Of a stretch of 11,226 nucleotides of DNA, positions 1 through 6,556 are shown piece after piece. The notes under the pieces are model-generated. The model was not told the DNA's origin, did no database searches, and worked only from the letters and a program-made list of their open reading frames with translations. Source of the stretch: Acidobacteriota bacterium (GTDB taxonomy: Bacteria > Acidobacteriota > Terriglobia > Terriglobales > Acidobacteriaceae). The stretch covers positions 1 to 11,226 of the forward strand of contig JAJZMO010000366.1 of NCBI GenBank assembly GCA_021798235.1. The letters run 5' to 3'. The position numbers and the translations under genes are program-made. How positions within the stretch are numbered: the first letter of the stretch is position 1; the number at the start of each line of letters is the position of its first letter.

Positions 1-1262
1 TCCGTCGGCTGGTAGTAGGCGCGTCCTTCCAAGCCGGGCGGCATGCACTCCATGTCGGCCACGCGCCCGGCTACATCGTGTGCGTACTGGTAGCCTTCGC
101 TGTAGCCCAGCTCTTGCATCAGCTTCGTCGGCGCATTGCGCAAGTGCAGCGGAACCGGCTCGGCCCGCGTCGCCTCCACATCGGCCAGCACGGCGCTATA
201 CGCGGTGTACACGGCATTGGACTTCGGTGCCAGCGCCAAGTAAACCACGGCCTGCGCCAGGGCCAGATCGCCTTCCGGCGAGCCGAGAAAGTCCATCGCA
301 TTGCGCGCGGTCATCGTTAAATTCAGCGCTTCCGGCGCAGCCAGCCCCACATCTTCCACCGCCATGCGCACAATGCGCCGCGCAATGTACATCGGATCTT
401 CGCCGCTGCGCAACATCCTGCCCAGCCAGTACAGCGAAGCATTCGCATCACTGTTGCGCACAGATTTATGCAGCGCAGAGATCAGGTTGTAATGCTCCTC
501 GCCCGACTTGTCATAGAGCAGCGTGCGCTGTTGCAGCGCGTCTTGCAGTAACACTAGCGTCAGCGTCGAAGCGCCCGCCTCCGCAGCCAGCCGCGCCACA
601 GCCTCCAGCGCGTTGTAGGCGCGGCGCACATCGCCGCTGGAGAACTGCGCGATATGCAACAGCACTCCCTCTTCAGCGCTCAGTTGCATGGAACCCAAGC
701 CATGCTCTGCGTCCTGCAATGCGCGGTGCAGTAGCGTCACGATCTGCGCATCACTCAACGGCTGCAACACAAAAACCGAGCAGCGCGACAGCAAAGCGGC
801 ATTCAATTCAAAGGATGGATTCTCCGTGGTTGCGCCGATCAGCCGGATTGCGCCTCGCTCCACATACGGCAAAAAAGCATCCTGCTGGCTTTTGTTGAAG
901 CGATGAATCTCATCAATAAACAGTACCGTGCGGATGCCCGACCGCGACGCTGCATCGGCCTCGCTCATCACCTGCTTGATCTCTTTGATGCCAGAGATGA
1001 CGGCAGAAAATTCGATGAACGATGCGTGCGTTGCCTGTGCCAGAATCTTGGCTAGCGTAGTTTTGCCCACGCCCGGTGGCCCCCAAAAAATCATCGACGC
1101 AGGCTCATCGCGTTCAATCTGTACGCGCAGCGGTTTGCCGTGCCCGGTCAAATGCTCCTGGCCGCAAAACTCCTCCAGCGTGCGCGGACGCATCCGTTCC
1201 GCCAGCGGCGCTCCTGCCTGCGGGGTCGGTTGTCGGTGCGGTGCTGGATCAAATAAATTCAT
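1..1262 (-). CDS. rarA: Replication-associated recombination protein A (RarA/MgsA family AAA+ ATPase), C-terminus cut by window edge
   Basis: RarA is a clamp-loader-like AAA+ ATPase that acts at stalled replication forks, with SSB and the replisome as partners (family knowledge). The reverse complement is open from an ATG at 1262 to the left edge, giving 420 codons with no stop. RarA proteins are usually about 430-450 residues, so only a short tail is missing. Visible motifs are Walker A GPPGVGKT (residues 61-68), Walker B LFIDEIHRFN (114-123), sensor 1 LIGATTENP (141-149) and a probable arginine finger in LLSRC (R160). Further on are SSGDVRRAYNALE and the C-terminal tetramerisation-region signatures RRIVRMAVEDVGLA and APKSNAVY. 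All are typical of RarA and unlike DnaX or RuvB. The start lies in a 4-base ATGA overlap with the stop of the upstream methyltransferase gene, so the two are almost certainly co-transcribed and probably translationally coupled. Identification is very secure. Confidence 0.96.
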   Translation of the reverse strand, partial: MNLFDPAPHRQPTPQAGAPLAERMRPRTLEEFCGQEHLTGHGKPLRVQIERDEPASMIFWGPPGVGKTTLAKILAQATHASFIEFSAVISGIKEIKQVMSEADAASRSGIRTVLFIDEIHRFNKSQQDAFLPYVERGAIRLIGATTENPSFELNAALLSRCSVFVLQPLSDAQIVTLLHRALQDAEHGLGSMQLSAEEGVLLHIAQFSSGDVRRAYNALEAVARLAAEAGASTLTLVLLQDALQQRTLLYDKSGEEHYNLISALHKSVRNSDANASLYWLGRMLRSGEDPMYIARRIVRMAVEDVGLAAPEALNLTMTARNAMDFLGSPEGDLALAQAVVYLALAPKSNAVYTAYSAVLADVEATRAEPVPLHLRNAPTKLMQELGYSEGYQYAHDVAGRVADMECMPPGLEGRAYYQPT

Positions 1263-2098
1263 GGCCGCGCCGCCATTCCTTGCGCGCGTGGCCTGCGTTG
1301 CTGTGAGGCTGCATAAAGCAGAATCGACGCAGCCACGGCTGCATTCAAGGATTCCACCGGACCGGGGCAGGGAATGTGCACGCGGCAATCCACCTGCGCC
1401 AGCGTGGCTGCGGCGATGCCTGCGCCCTCATTGCCAATCCATAGCGCCACTGGTTGGTCGAGTCGTGCCACCGCTACATCCACACCGTCCCGCGCCACGG
1501 CTGCGCAAATCGAAATTCCGCCTGCGCGCAAGGCCGCAATGGCTTCCTCGGCCCGCATTGGTGCCACCGGCACGCGAAACAGGGAGCCAGCCGAGCCGCG
1601 CAGCGCCTTGCCATTCCACGGACTCACTGTACCCGGCAGCAACAGCACGCCGGTGGCTCCAAAGGCCTCTGCCGAGCGCACGATCGTGCCCAGATTGCCC
1701 GGATCCTGAATGCCATCGAGCACCACCAGCAGGGAAGCGTCTGCGTGCAACATTGCCTCCGGCTTCGTTGCGGGCATCTGCACCAGCGCGGCCACACCCT
1801 GCGGAGCTTCCGTCGCACTGCCTTGGTTGAAGACGCTTTTGGCGACAATGCAGACTTCTCTCGCTGCAAATTTTTTCGCCAGCGCCTGTACATCTTCGCG
1901 CACAAACAGCGTCTCCAGCGGCAGGCCGCTGCGGTGCGCCTCTTCGATCAAATGCTGGCCTTCGATGGCAATACGGCCATCCGCCGTGCGCGCCGGGTGC
2001 AGCAGGCGGCGGCGGAAATCCTTCCAGCGCGCATTCTGGCTGCTGGCGATCTGCGTTCCGTTCTTTGGCAATGCGGAGGAACTGGGCCGGGACGACAT
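1259..2098 (-). CDS. TrmH/SpoU-family RNA 2'-O-methyltransferase (SPOUT knot)
   Basis: This 279-residue protein should transfer a methyl group from S-adenosylmethionine to a ribose 2'-OH in rRNA or tRNA. The substrate cannot be told from sequence. An N-terminal SpoU substrate-binding-type domain (about residues 20-100) carries RWKDFRRRLL and IEGQHLIEEA. The knotted catalytic domain follows with motif 1 DGIQDPGNLGTIVRSAEAFG (128-147), motif 2 LWIGNEGAGI (219-228) and motif 3 VHIPCPGPVESLNAAVA (240-256). The motif 1 Arg and Asn, the motif 2 NE and the motif 3 SLN are all present. An open frame reaches back to an ATG at 2152, but the extra 18 residues look unlike protein and have no ribosome site. 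The ATG at 2098 is preferred: the domain begins soon after it and a promoter-like sequence ends just before it. RlmB- or TsnR-like specificity is possible. It overlaps rarA by 4 bases. Confidence 0.92.
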   Translation of the reverse strand: MSSRPSSSALPKNGTQIASSQNARWKDFRRRLLHPARTADGRIAIEGQHLIEEAHRSGLPLETLFVREDVQALAKKFAAREVCIVAKSVFNQGSATEAPQGVAALVQMPATKPEAMLHADASLLVVLDGIQDPGNLGTIVRSAEAFGATGVLLLPGTVSPWNGKALRGSAGSLFRVPVAPMRAEEAIAALRAGGISICAAVARDGVDVAVARLDQPVALWIGNEGAGIAAATLAQVDCRVHIPCPGPVESLNAAVAASILLYAASQQRRPRAQGMAARP

Positions 2099-2106
2099 AC
2101 ATCGCG

Positions 2107-2136
2107 ATTCTACGGCACCCCTCCCGCTGATGTCCC
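2107..2136 (-). promoter_or_regulatory. Putative promoter for the methyltransferase-rarA operon, very close to the start codon
   Basis: On the minus strand there is a GGGACA (-35-like, plus 2131-2136, 4 of 6 to TTGACA), an 18-base spacer and TAGAAT (-10-like, plus 2107-2112, 5 of 6 to TATAAT). Only 8 bases separate the -10 box from the ATG at 2098. If used, transcription would start at or within a base or two of the start codon, giving a leaderless or near-leaderless message. No clear Shine-Dalgarno sits at normal spacing before that ATG; a GGGAGGGG run lies about 19 bases upstream. Found by eye only. Confidence 0.4.
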
Positions 2137-2161
2137 ACTCCCGCCGCCGCATGTCACAGCC

Positions 2162-2190
2162 ATTTCACTCGGCAAGCCTCGCGGTATGAT
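2162..2190 (+). promoter_or_regulatory. Putative promoter for tsaC-ydcF
   Basis: TATGAT at 2185-2190 matches the -10 consensus at 5 of 6 positions. A weak -35 (ATTTCA, 2162-2167, 3 of 6) lies 17 bases upstream. Transcription would begin near 2197 and leave a leader of about 40 bases before the GTG start at 2236. The -10 is convincing; the -35 is poor. Confidence 0.4.
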
Positions 2191-2226
2191 GAGATGTGCC
2201 GTCCGTCGGTGCCAGCAAATTTTTGT

Positions 2227-2230
2227 GGAG
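2227..2230 (+). promoter_or_regulatory. Ribosome binding site that fixes the tsaC start
   Basis: GGAG lies 5 bases before the GTG at 2236. The longer open frame from ATG 2194 has no Shine-Dalgarno, and its extra 14 residues (MCRPSVPANF...) do not resemble the family, so the GTG is preferred. Confidence 0.7.
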
Positions 2231-2235
2231 TCCTT

Positions 2236-2877
2236 GTGTCTGCCGAGCTATTGCGTGTGAACCCCGATGAGCCGGAGCAGGAACGGATTGATTACATTGC
2301 TTCCTGCCTGGAAGCTGGCAAAGTGGTGGGCCTGCCCACGGACACGTTCTACGGTCTGGCCGTCGATCCGGTAAACTTGCGCGCCGTCGAGCGCATCTAC
2401 GAAATCAAAACCCGCGTGCGCCACAAGCCGCTCTCGTTGCTGCTCTCCAGCGCTGCGCAGGCCTATGAGCTGGCGCGCGACTTGGACTCCTGCTTTGACC
2501 GGCTGGCGGAAAAATTCTGGCCCGGCCCATTGACCCTGATCGTGCGCGCAGGCACACGGCTGCCGCTGCGCGTTACCGCCAACACGGGCAACGTGGCTCT
2601 GCGCGTACCCGATGCCAACATTCCGCGCGCTGTAGTCAAGCGTCTGGGGCTGCCCATCACCGCCACCTCTGCCAACCTGCGCGGTGCGCCAGAGTGTACC
2701 CATGCCGCCGGTCTGCGCGATCAGTTGGGCGACCGGATTCCACTCATCGTGGATGGCGGCCCCACCGCGCGCAGCTTGCCCACCACCATCGTGGATCTTT
2801 CTGAGCGCCCAGATATGTGGCAAATTCTTCGTGTCGGCGCGATTCCAGCGCACGAGATCGCGCTCGCTCTACAATAG
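2236..2877 (+). CDS. tsaC: L-threonylcarbamoyladenylate synthase, single-domain YrdC/TsaC/YwlC type
   Basis: This enzyme makes threonylcarbamoyl-AMP from threonine, bicarbonate and ATP, the first step of t6A37 synthesis on ANN-decoding tRNAs. TsaD with TsaB and TsaE then transfers the group (family knowledge). The 213-residue protein shows the YrdC fold signatures in order: GLPTDTFYGLA (32-42), the Lys/Arg cluster IKTRVRHKPL (57-66), WPGPLTL (95-101), ALRVPD (121-126), TATSAN (142-147), VDGG (172-175), TTIVDL (183-188) and RVGAI (199-203). There is no C-terminal Sua5 domain, so it is the short form. The GTG start is fixed by a GGAG site. It is divergent from the RNA methyltransferase operon and is followed 29 bases later by the YdcF-like gene, probably in the same message. 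TsaC is usually essential. The symbol could also be written ywlC. Confidence 0.94.
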   Translation: MSAELLRVNPDEPEQERIDYIASCLEAGKVVGLPTDTFYGLAVDPVNLRAVERIYEIKTRVRHKPLSLLLSSAAQAYELARDLDSCFDRLAEKFWPGPLTLIVRAGTRLPLRVTANTGNVALRVPDANIPRAVVKRLGLPITATSANLRGAPECTHAAGLRDQLGDRIPLIVDGGPTARSLPTTIVDLSERPDMWQILRVGAIPAHEIALALQ

Positions 2878-2906
2878 GCTGATTCCTTTTTGCGGTGGCG
2901 TAACCA

Positions 2907-3500
2907 ATGAAAGCTTTGCGCAAAATCGTTTGGTGGATCTTCTTCTGGACGGCGGTCTTTACTGCGCTCTGGTTCGCCTGGATCTATCAACAAATTTACA
3001 AAGCCGAGCGGCAGGACCTTGCCGCCCCCGCCTACGCCATTGCCGTCTTTGGCGCTGCGGAGTACAACGGACGCCCCTCGCCCGTGCTGCGTGCGCGTTT
3101 GGATCATGCTTTGGATTTGTACCGCAGCGGCTATGCCCCCATCTTGATTACGCTCGGCGGTGGGGCTGATCCGCGCTTTAGCGAAGGGGAAGTCGAGCGG
3201 GATTATCTGCTCTCACACGGTGTGCCAGATGCGCACATCATTGCAGAAACAGGGAGCCAGAACACGGAGCAGTCCGTGCAGCACTTGGCAGAGATTGCCC
3301 GCGCCAATCATTTTCGCAGCTTGATTGTCGTCAGCGATGGCACCCATTTATTTCGCATTCGGGAACTGTGCCGCGCTCAGGGCCTGCATGTGCTCACTTC
3401 GCCGCGCCCCGTTGGTAAACCCATCTCGGTCCAAGAGATTGTGCAGCGATACGCGCACGAGATTGTCAGCTACGCGCTTTGGAGCCTGCACCTGCATTGA
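2907..3500 (+). CDS. YdcF/SanA-family (DUF218) membrane-anchored protein
   Basis: This 197-residue protein has one N-terminal membrane segment (about residues 8-27, Trp/Phe-rich, preceded by Lys and Arg) and a DUF218 domain. Domain signatures are AIAVFGAAEYNGRPSPVL (44-61), RARLDHALDLYRSG (62-75), ITLGGGA (81-87), the conserved SEGEVERDYLLSHGVP (92-107), SQNTEQS (117-123) and IVVSDGTHLFRI (140-151). The orientation rule and the short basic start suggest the domain lies outside the inner membrane. Characterised relatives (ElyC, SanA) affect envelope integrity and peptidoglycan precursor or lipid carrier metabolism, but the biochemistry of most members is unknown and none is assigned here. It starts 29 bases after tsaC, so co-transcription is likely. 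The ribosome site is weak (GGTGG, 2894-2898). Confidence 0.9.
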   Translation: MKALRKIVWWIFFWTAVFTALWFAWIYQQIYKAERQDLAAPAYAIAVFGAAEYNGRPSPVLRARLDHALDLYRSGYAPILITLGGGADPRFSEGEVERDYLLSHGVPDAHIIAETGSQNTEQSVQHLAEIARANHFRSLIVVSDGTHLFRIRELCRAQGLHVLTSPRPVGKPISVQEIVQRYAHEIVSYALWSLHLH

Positions 3501-3587
3501 ATTCTGCCGCGCTCCCCCGTTTCTCGGTGCCCTGATTTACAATCAACATAGCTTTGCGAACGGTCTGCGAACGATTTTCTTTTGGCT

Positions 3588-3593
3588 GAGAGG
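3588..3593 (+). promoter_or_regulatory. Ribosome binding site that favours a GTG start for the YVTN lipoprotein
   Basis: GAGAGG at 3588-3593 lies 9 bases before GTG 3603. A TTG at 3582 in the same frame has no such site upstream. An ATG at 3648 would leave a signal peptide of only 10 residues without basic residues. Confidence 0.55.
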
Positions 3594-3602
3594 TATCTGC
3601 GC

Positions 3603-4964
3603 GTGGTGTCAGGTGTCGGGCGGCTTCGCCCAGTGGTGTTGACGGGGATGGTATGTTTGCTTGCTGCCCTGCTCGGATGCGGCAATACGTACCGTGTGAT
3701 CGTCACGAACATTCCTCCCGTTCAACCCGCGCCCCAGCCAGCCAAATATGCAGTTGTCCTCAGTTGTGGAACGGGGCAGGGCAATGCGAACGCACTTACC
3801 GTCTTTCAAGCCTGCACTGGGGTGAACAGTGTCGGGCTGGCCGCTTCTGTGGATTTTTCAGGGGATAGTGTTCTTACACGCCTGAATCTGTCGGGGGGGC
3901 CGCTGTGGGAGACACTCAACACCAATGGCTCCCTGGCTTACAGCGTCAACTCCAACGGTACGATCAATACGTTTGGAACCACTCCTTCGTTTGAAACCAA
4001 TCAGATTGAAAGCAGCACCATGCTGCCGGGTGCGCTTCCGACCATGGCTCTATCGGTGACGGGGGGATACTTGTACGTGACCGAACCGGGTCGCAGCGCG
4101 ATTGCAGTTATGTACGGGAATCCTGAAGGGGTACAGCTGGAGGTTCCCGTCAGCGCCAACCCGGTTTATCTGATCGGGAATCATCAAACCCAACGCATCT
4201 ATGCACTTTCTCAAGGCCCCAACGCAGCCTCAACTGGATGCACCGCTGCGGCTGGCAATGGCAGTATCACCGCCATTGAAACGGCTACCAATACAATTTC
4301 AACGATTCTTCCATCGGGAGCCTGTCCCGTTTATGGCCTGATGTCGCAAGACAATCGTCGTACCTTTGTGCTCAATCAGGCGAGTGGTACCGTTACGGTT
4401 ATCGACAGCGAACAAAATCAACTGGATTTAGATCCGAATAATCCTAACAATCCAAACGCGCCAAACTTTCGCAATGGAATCATCACGCTGCCTGCAGGCC
4501 CCAACGGCCTGACGCCACAGCCGGTTTGGGCGGATATATACAACACTGGGAACATCCTGGCCGTCGTCAGCCAGCAATCCAATACCTTGACGCTAATCAA
4601 TGTCAGTTTGGATTCCTTCGGCAATGACACGCCCTACTTTGGCCAGATCATCGCCACCATTCCCGTCGGCAACAATCCAACCTCCGTGGCTGTTTTGCAG
4701 GATGGCACGCGCGCCTATGTTGCCAACCAAGCCGATAGCACCGTCAGTTCGGTCAGTTTGCTCAGTAATCAAGTGCTGGCAACCATCCCGGTTGCGGGTC
4801 ACCCAATCTCGATTGCCGCAACCACCGGCACACCAACGGGTAAGGTCTACGCCATCTCGCCAGACAGCAACATTTTGTCGATCATTCGCACAGACGATGA
4901 CACCATCTCCAACTCCTTGGTGATGACCGGCACCGGCGTGCAAGTTCGTGTCTCAGCGCCATAA
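3603..4964 (+). CDS. YVTN/YncE-type beta-propeller lipoprotein
   Basis: A 453-residue secreted protein of unknown function. With the GTG start at 3603, the N-terminus has Arg residues at 7 and 9, a hydrophobic stretch (10-23) and a lipobox ending LLGC, with Cys26 the predicted lipidation site. The rest is repeated beta-propeller blades of the YVTN class. Clear examples are near the C-terminus: IATIPVGNNPTSVAVLQDG followed by AYVANQADSTVSSVS, then LATIPVAGHPISIA and KVYAISPDSNILSIIR. Earlier blades carry YVTEPGRSAIAV, TVTVIDSEQNQ and LTLINVS. An Asn/Pro-rich loop (NNPNNPNAPN) occurs around 4434-4464. Proteins like this are often annotated as 'lactonase family' or 'surface antigen', but no catalytic claim is justified. 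A TACAAT at 3538-3543 could be a -10 box, without a recognisable -35. The start is uncertain (TTG 3582 or ATG 3648 are alternatives). nadK follows after 23 bases. Confidence 0.85.
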   Translation: MVSGVGRLRPVVLTGMVCLLAALLGCGNTYRVIVTNIPPVQPAPQPAKYAVVLSCGTGQGNANALTVFQACTGVNSVGLAASVDFSGDSVLTRLNLSGGPLWETLNTNGSLAYSVNSNGTINTFGTTPSFETNQIESSTMLPGALPTMALSVTGGYLYVTEPGRSAIAVMYGNPEGVQLEVPVSANPVYLIGNHQTQRIYALSQGPNAASTGCTAAAGNGSITAIETATNTISTILPSGACPVYGLMSQDNRRTFVLNQASGTVTVIDSEQNQLDLDPNNPNNPNAPNFRNGIITLPAGPNGLTPQPVWADIYNTGNILAVVSQQSNTLTLINVSLDSFGNDTPYFGQIIATIPVGNNPTSVAVLQDGTRAYVANQADSTVSSVSLLSNQVLATIPVAGHPISIAATTGTPTGKVYAISPDSNILSIIRTDDDTISNSLVMTGTGVQVRVSAP

Positions 4965-4987
4965 TCAGAAATCAGGCAAGCGAAATT

Positions 4988-5848
4988 ATGCGACGGATCG
5001 CCATTATCGCCAAACCGCAGAAGCCGGATCTGTCCACGATCCTGGAGGAATTGACGGTTTGGCTGCGCGGGCACGGCTTTGCTCCGCTGCTGGACCCAAT
5101 CAGCGCCAGCTACCTGTCGTCATCCCAATCCATCGCGCGTCATGACATGCCCAGCCACTCCCCGGAACTGGTCATTGTCCTCGGCGGAGATGGAACCCTG
5201 CTGGCCGCAGCTCGTGCCTTCGCGCATACGGGCACGCCCATGCTCAGCGTGAATCTTGGCTCCCTTGGCTTTTTAACAGAAGTTCCTCTTTCGCAGATCT
5301 ATGCCACATTGGAGGCATGGAGCAACCAAGTTTGCAGTATCGATGAGCGTTCCATGCTTCACGCCGAGGTGCGCCGCGAAGGTCTGGTGCATTACTCCTT
5401 TGAAGCGCTAAATGATGTTGTGATCGCCAAGGGTACCATCGCCCGCATGGCCAACTTCACCATTCGCCTTGAGGGCAATGCCGTTGCAACCTTTCGCGCC
5501 GATGGCGTCATCGTCTCCACGCCGACCGGCTCCACCGCCTACAATCTGGCCGCCAACGGTCCCATTCTGGTGCCAGATGTCGATGGCATGGTGCTCACTG
5601 CCGTCTGCCCGCATCTGCTCACCATCCGTCCGCTGGTTGTGCGTGGGGATGCGCAGGTCGCCGTGCAGATTGAGGGCGTGCCGGAGCAACTTTATCTGAC
5701 TGTCGATGGGCAAGAGGCAGTGGAAATGCGCTTGGGCGACACGTTGCACTGTTGCAAATCTCAGCAGACCATCCGGCTGGTGCGGATGCACAATACGCTC
5801 AACTTCTTTGATGTTTTGCGCACAAAGCTCAAGTGGGGCGAGCGTTAG
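4988..5848 (+). CDS. nadK: NAD kinase
   Basis: NAD kinase phosphorylates NAD+ at the 2'-OH of its adenosine ribose to make NADP+, using ATP or polyphosphate, in the cytoplasm. The 286-residue protein carries the full family signature: GGDGT (66-70), which includes the catalytic Asp, NLGSLGFLTE (89-98), LND (141-143), DGVIVSTPTGSTAYN (172-186), CPHLLTIRPLV (207-217), DGQ (240-242) and a C-terminal FFDVLRTKLKWGER close to the family-typical ending. Length is normal. The ATG at 4988 is the natural start because the protein opens directly with the first beta strand (RRIAIIAKP). The ribosome site is weak. It starts 23 bases after the beta-propeller lipoprotein gene, so a shared transcript is likely. 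The next gene is convergent, so nadK ends the unit. Confidence 0.97.
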   Translation: MRRIAIIAKPQKPDLSTILEELTVWLRGHGFAPLLDPISASYLSSSQSIARHDMPSHSPELVIVLGGDGTLLAAARAFAHTGTPMLSVNLGSLGFLTEVPLSQIYATLEAWSNQVCSIDERSMLHAEVRREGLVHYSFEALNDVVIAKGTIARMANFTIRLEGNAVATFRADGVIVSTPTGSTAYNLAANGPILVPDVDGMVLTAVCPHLLTIRPLVVRGDAQVAVQIEGVPEQLYLTVDGQEAVEMRLGDTLHCCKSQQTIRLVRMHNTLNFFDVLRTKLKWGER

Positions 5849-5995
5849 AGCATTTTGAAACTGGGAAGAAAATCTGCAGTGCCCCATCCTGGCGCGTTCG
5901 TTTGCGGCTAGTGTGGGAGAGTCGATTTCTTCCTCAGACGCTCCCGCTTCCAGAAAATTGCGTTAGCAAACCCTCGCTGCTTGGGCCCCAACGCG
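5849..5995. other. Convergent intergenic gap between nadK and the lipoprotein gene
   Basis: Two transcription units end here head to head within 147 bases. No hairpin followed by a T-run is visible on either strand. The best inverted pair is GTGGGAG (5913-5919) with CTCCCGC (5941-5947), allowing one G-T pair, around a 21-base loop and with no U-tract. No small open frame stands out. Confidence 0.5.
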
Positions 5996-6556
5996 CTACT
6001 TCCGAAGTTCATCCACTAAAATCTTCGCCTTGGTCGCCAGCGTGTTGGCTCCTTGCAGATCGTTCATGGCCAGTGCTTGCCGCGCCTGACTCAAAAACAG
6101 TCGCACCTGTGTCACTGTATTTTTTCGGCTGGCCGCGCGCGCCGGGGGCAGCAATTGCAACCTTCGCTCCGTAGTGGCGATCAGTGCGCTCGTTTGTTTG
6201 CGCAGTGCAGGATTGCCTGCGGCATCCCCCTCAGACAGCATTCCTGCCAGGGAGTTGGCCTGGGGAGCAGGAGGAGCCGTTGTTGTCGTCGCTGGCTTGG
6301 CCACAGACTTGTGCTTGTGGTGGTAGACATGCTTCTTTACCGGCTTGGGCGCAGCCGCTGGAGCGGGTGCAGGCGGTGGTGGTGGTGGCACCACTGGCTT
6401 CGGAGCCGGGGCAGGAACGGGTGCGGGAGGAGCAGGCTTCGGAACAATAGCCGGTGCCTGTGCCTTGGGCGGTGGAGTTTTCCGCCATGGCAAATGCGAA
6501 CATCCCGTTGTCCAAGACAGAGCTAGTATTGCCAGCCCAACCCCAAAGCGTTTCAT
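5996..6556 (-). CDS. Proline-rich, His/Lys-patch lipoprotein, translationally coupled to the sensor kinase
   Basis: A 186-residue protein of no recognised family. It opens with MKRFGVGLAILALSWTTGC, a lipoprotein signal peptide with lipobox TTGC and predicted lipidated Cys19. Residues 27-72 are almost all Pro, Ala, Lys and Val (repeated PAP/KP units), like the periplasm-spanning part of TonB. A basic patch, KKHVYHHKHK (74-83), holds four histidines. A Thr/Pro/Ala linker follows (85-100). The C-terminal part (about 101-186) lacks Pro apart from short breaks and looks alpha-helical, with KQTSALIATTERRLQLLP and an Ala-rich LSQARQALAMNDLQGANTLA that recalls helical-repeat lipoproteins (DUF4398-like, a loose likeness). 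Its ATG overlaps the kinase TGA (ATGA), and a strong AAGGAG sits inside the last kinase codons. It may therefore be an accessory to the kinase. That role is inference. Confidence 0.85.
   Translation of the reverse strand: MKRFGVGLAILALSWTTGCSHLPWRKTPPPKAQAPAIVPKPAPPAPVPAPAPKPVVPPPPPPAPAPAAAPKPVKKHVYHHKHKSVAKPATTTTAPPAPQANSLAGMLSEGDAAGNPALRKQTSALIATTERRLQLLPPARAASRKNTVTQVRLFLSQARQALAMNDLQGANTLATKAKILVDELRK

Noticed and set aside
80..898. Long plus-strand open frame of 272 codons across the rarA region
   Set aside because: It lies antisense to rarA, its peptide is Ala/Pro/Arg/Ser/Cys-rich and without motifs, and the minus-strand frame carries a complete set of RarA motifs.
928..1830. Plus-strand open frame of 300 codons
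   Set aside because: Shadow of rarA and the methyltransferase; composition is typical of a high-GC antisense frame (Pro, Arg, Cys, Ser runs) and it spans two well-supported opposite-strand genes.
2111..2127. GGCAC followed after correct spacing by GC, resembling a sigma54 -24/-12 element on the plus strand upstream of tsaC
   Set aside because: GG and GC have the right 10-base spacing, but the -12 part is CCGCT instead of TTGCW and the -24 part is imperfect. TsaC is a housekeeping enzyme with a better sigma70-like -10 downstream.
1428..2260. Other long frames on both strands over the methyltransferase
   Set aside because: The SpoU motifs are all in the frame ending at 1259; the other frames give low-complexity Gly/Arg/Cys-rich peptides without any known pattern.
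4434..4464. Short Asn/Pro repeat in the beta-propeller gene as a possible tandem DNA repeat
   Set aside because: The repeat is at the amino-acid level, with varied codons; it looks like a flexible loop, not an expandable DNA repeat.
5913..5947. GTGGGAG...CTCCCGC as a terminator between convergent genes
   Set aside because: Only 7 pairs including a G-T, a 21-base loop, and no T-run on either strand.
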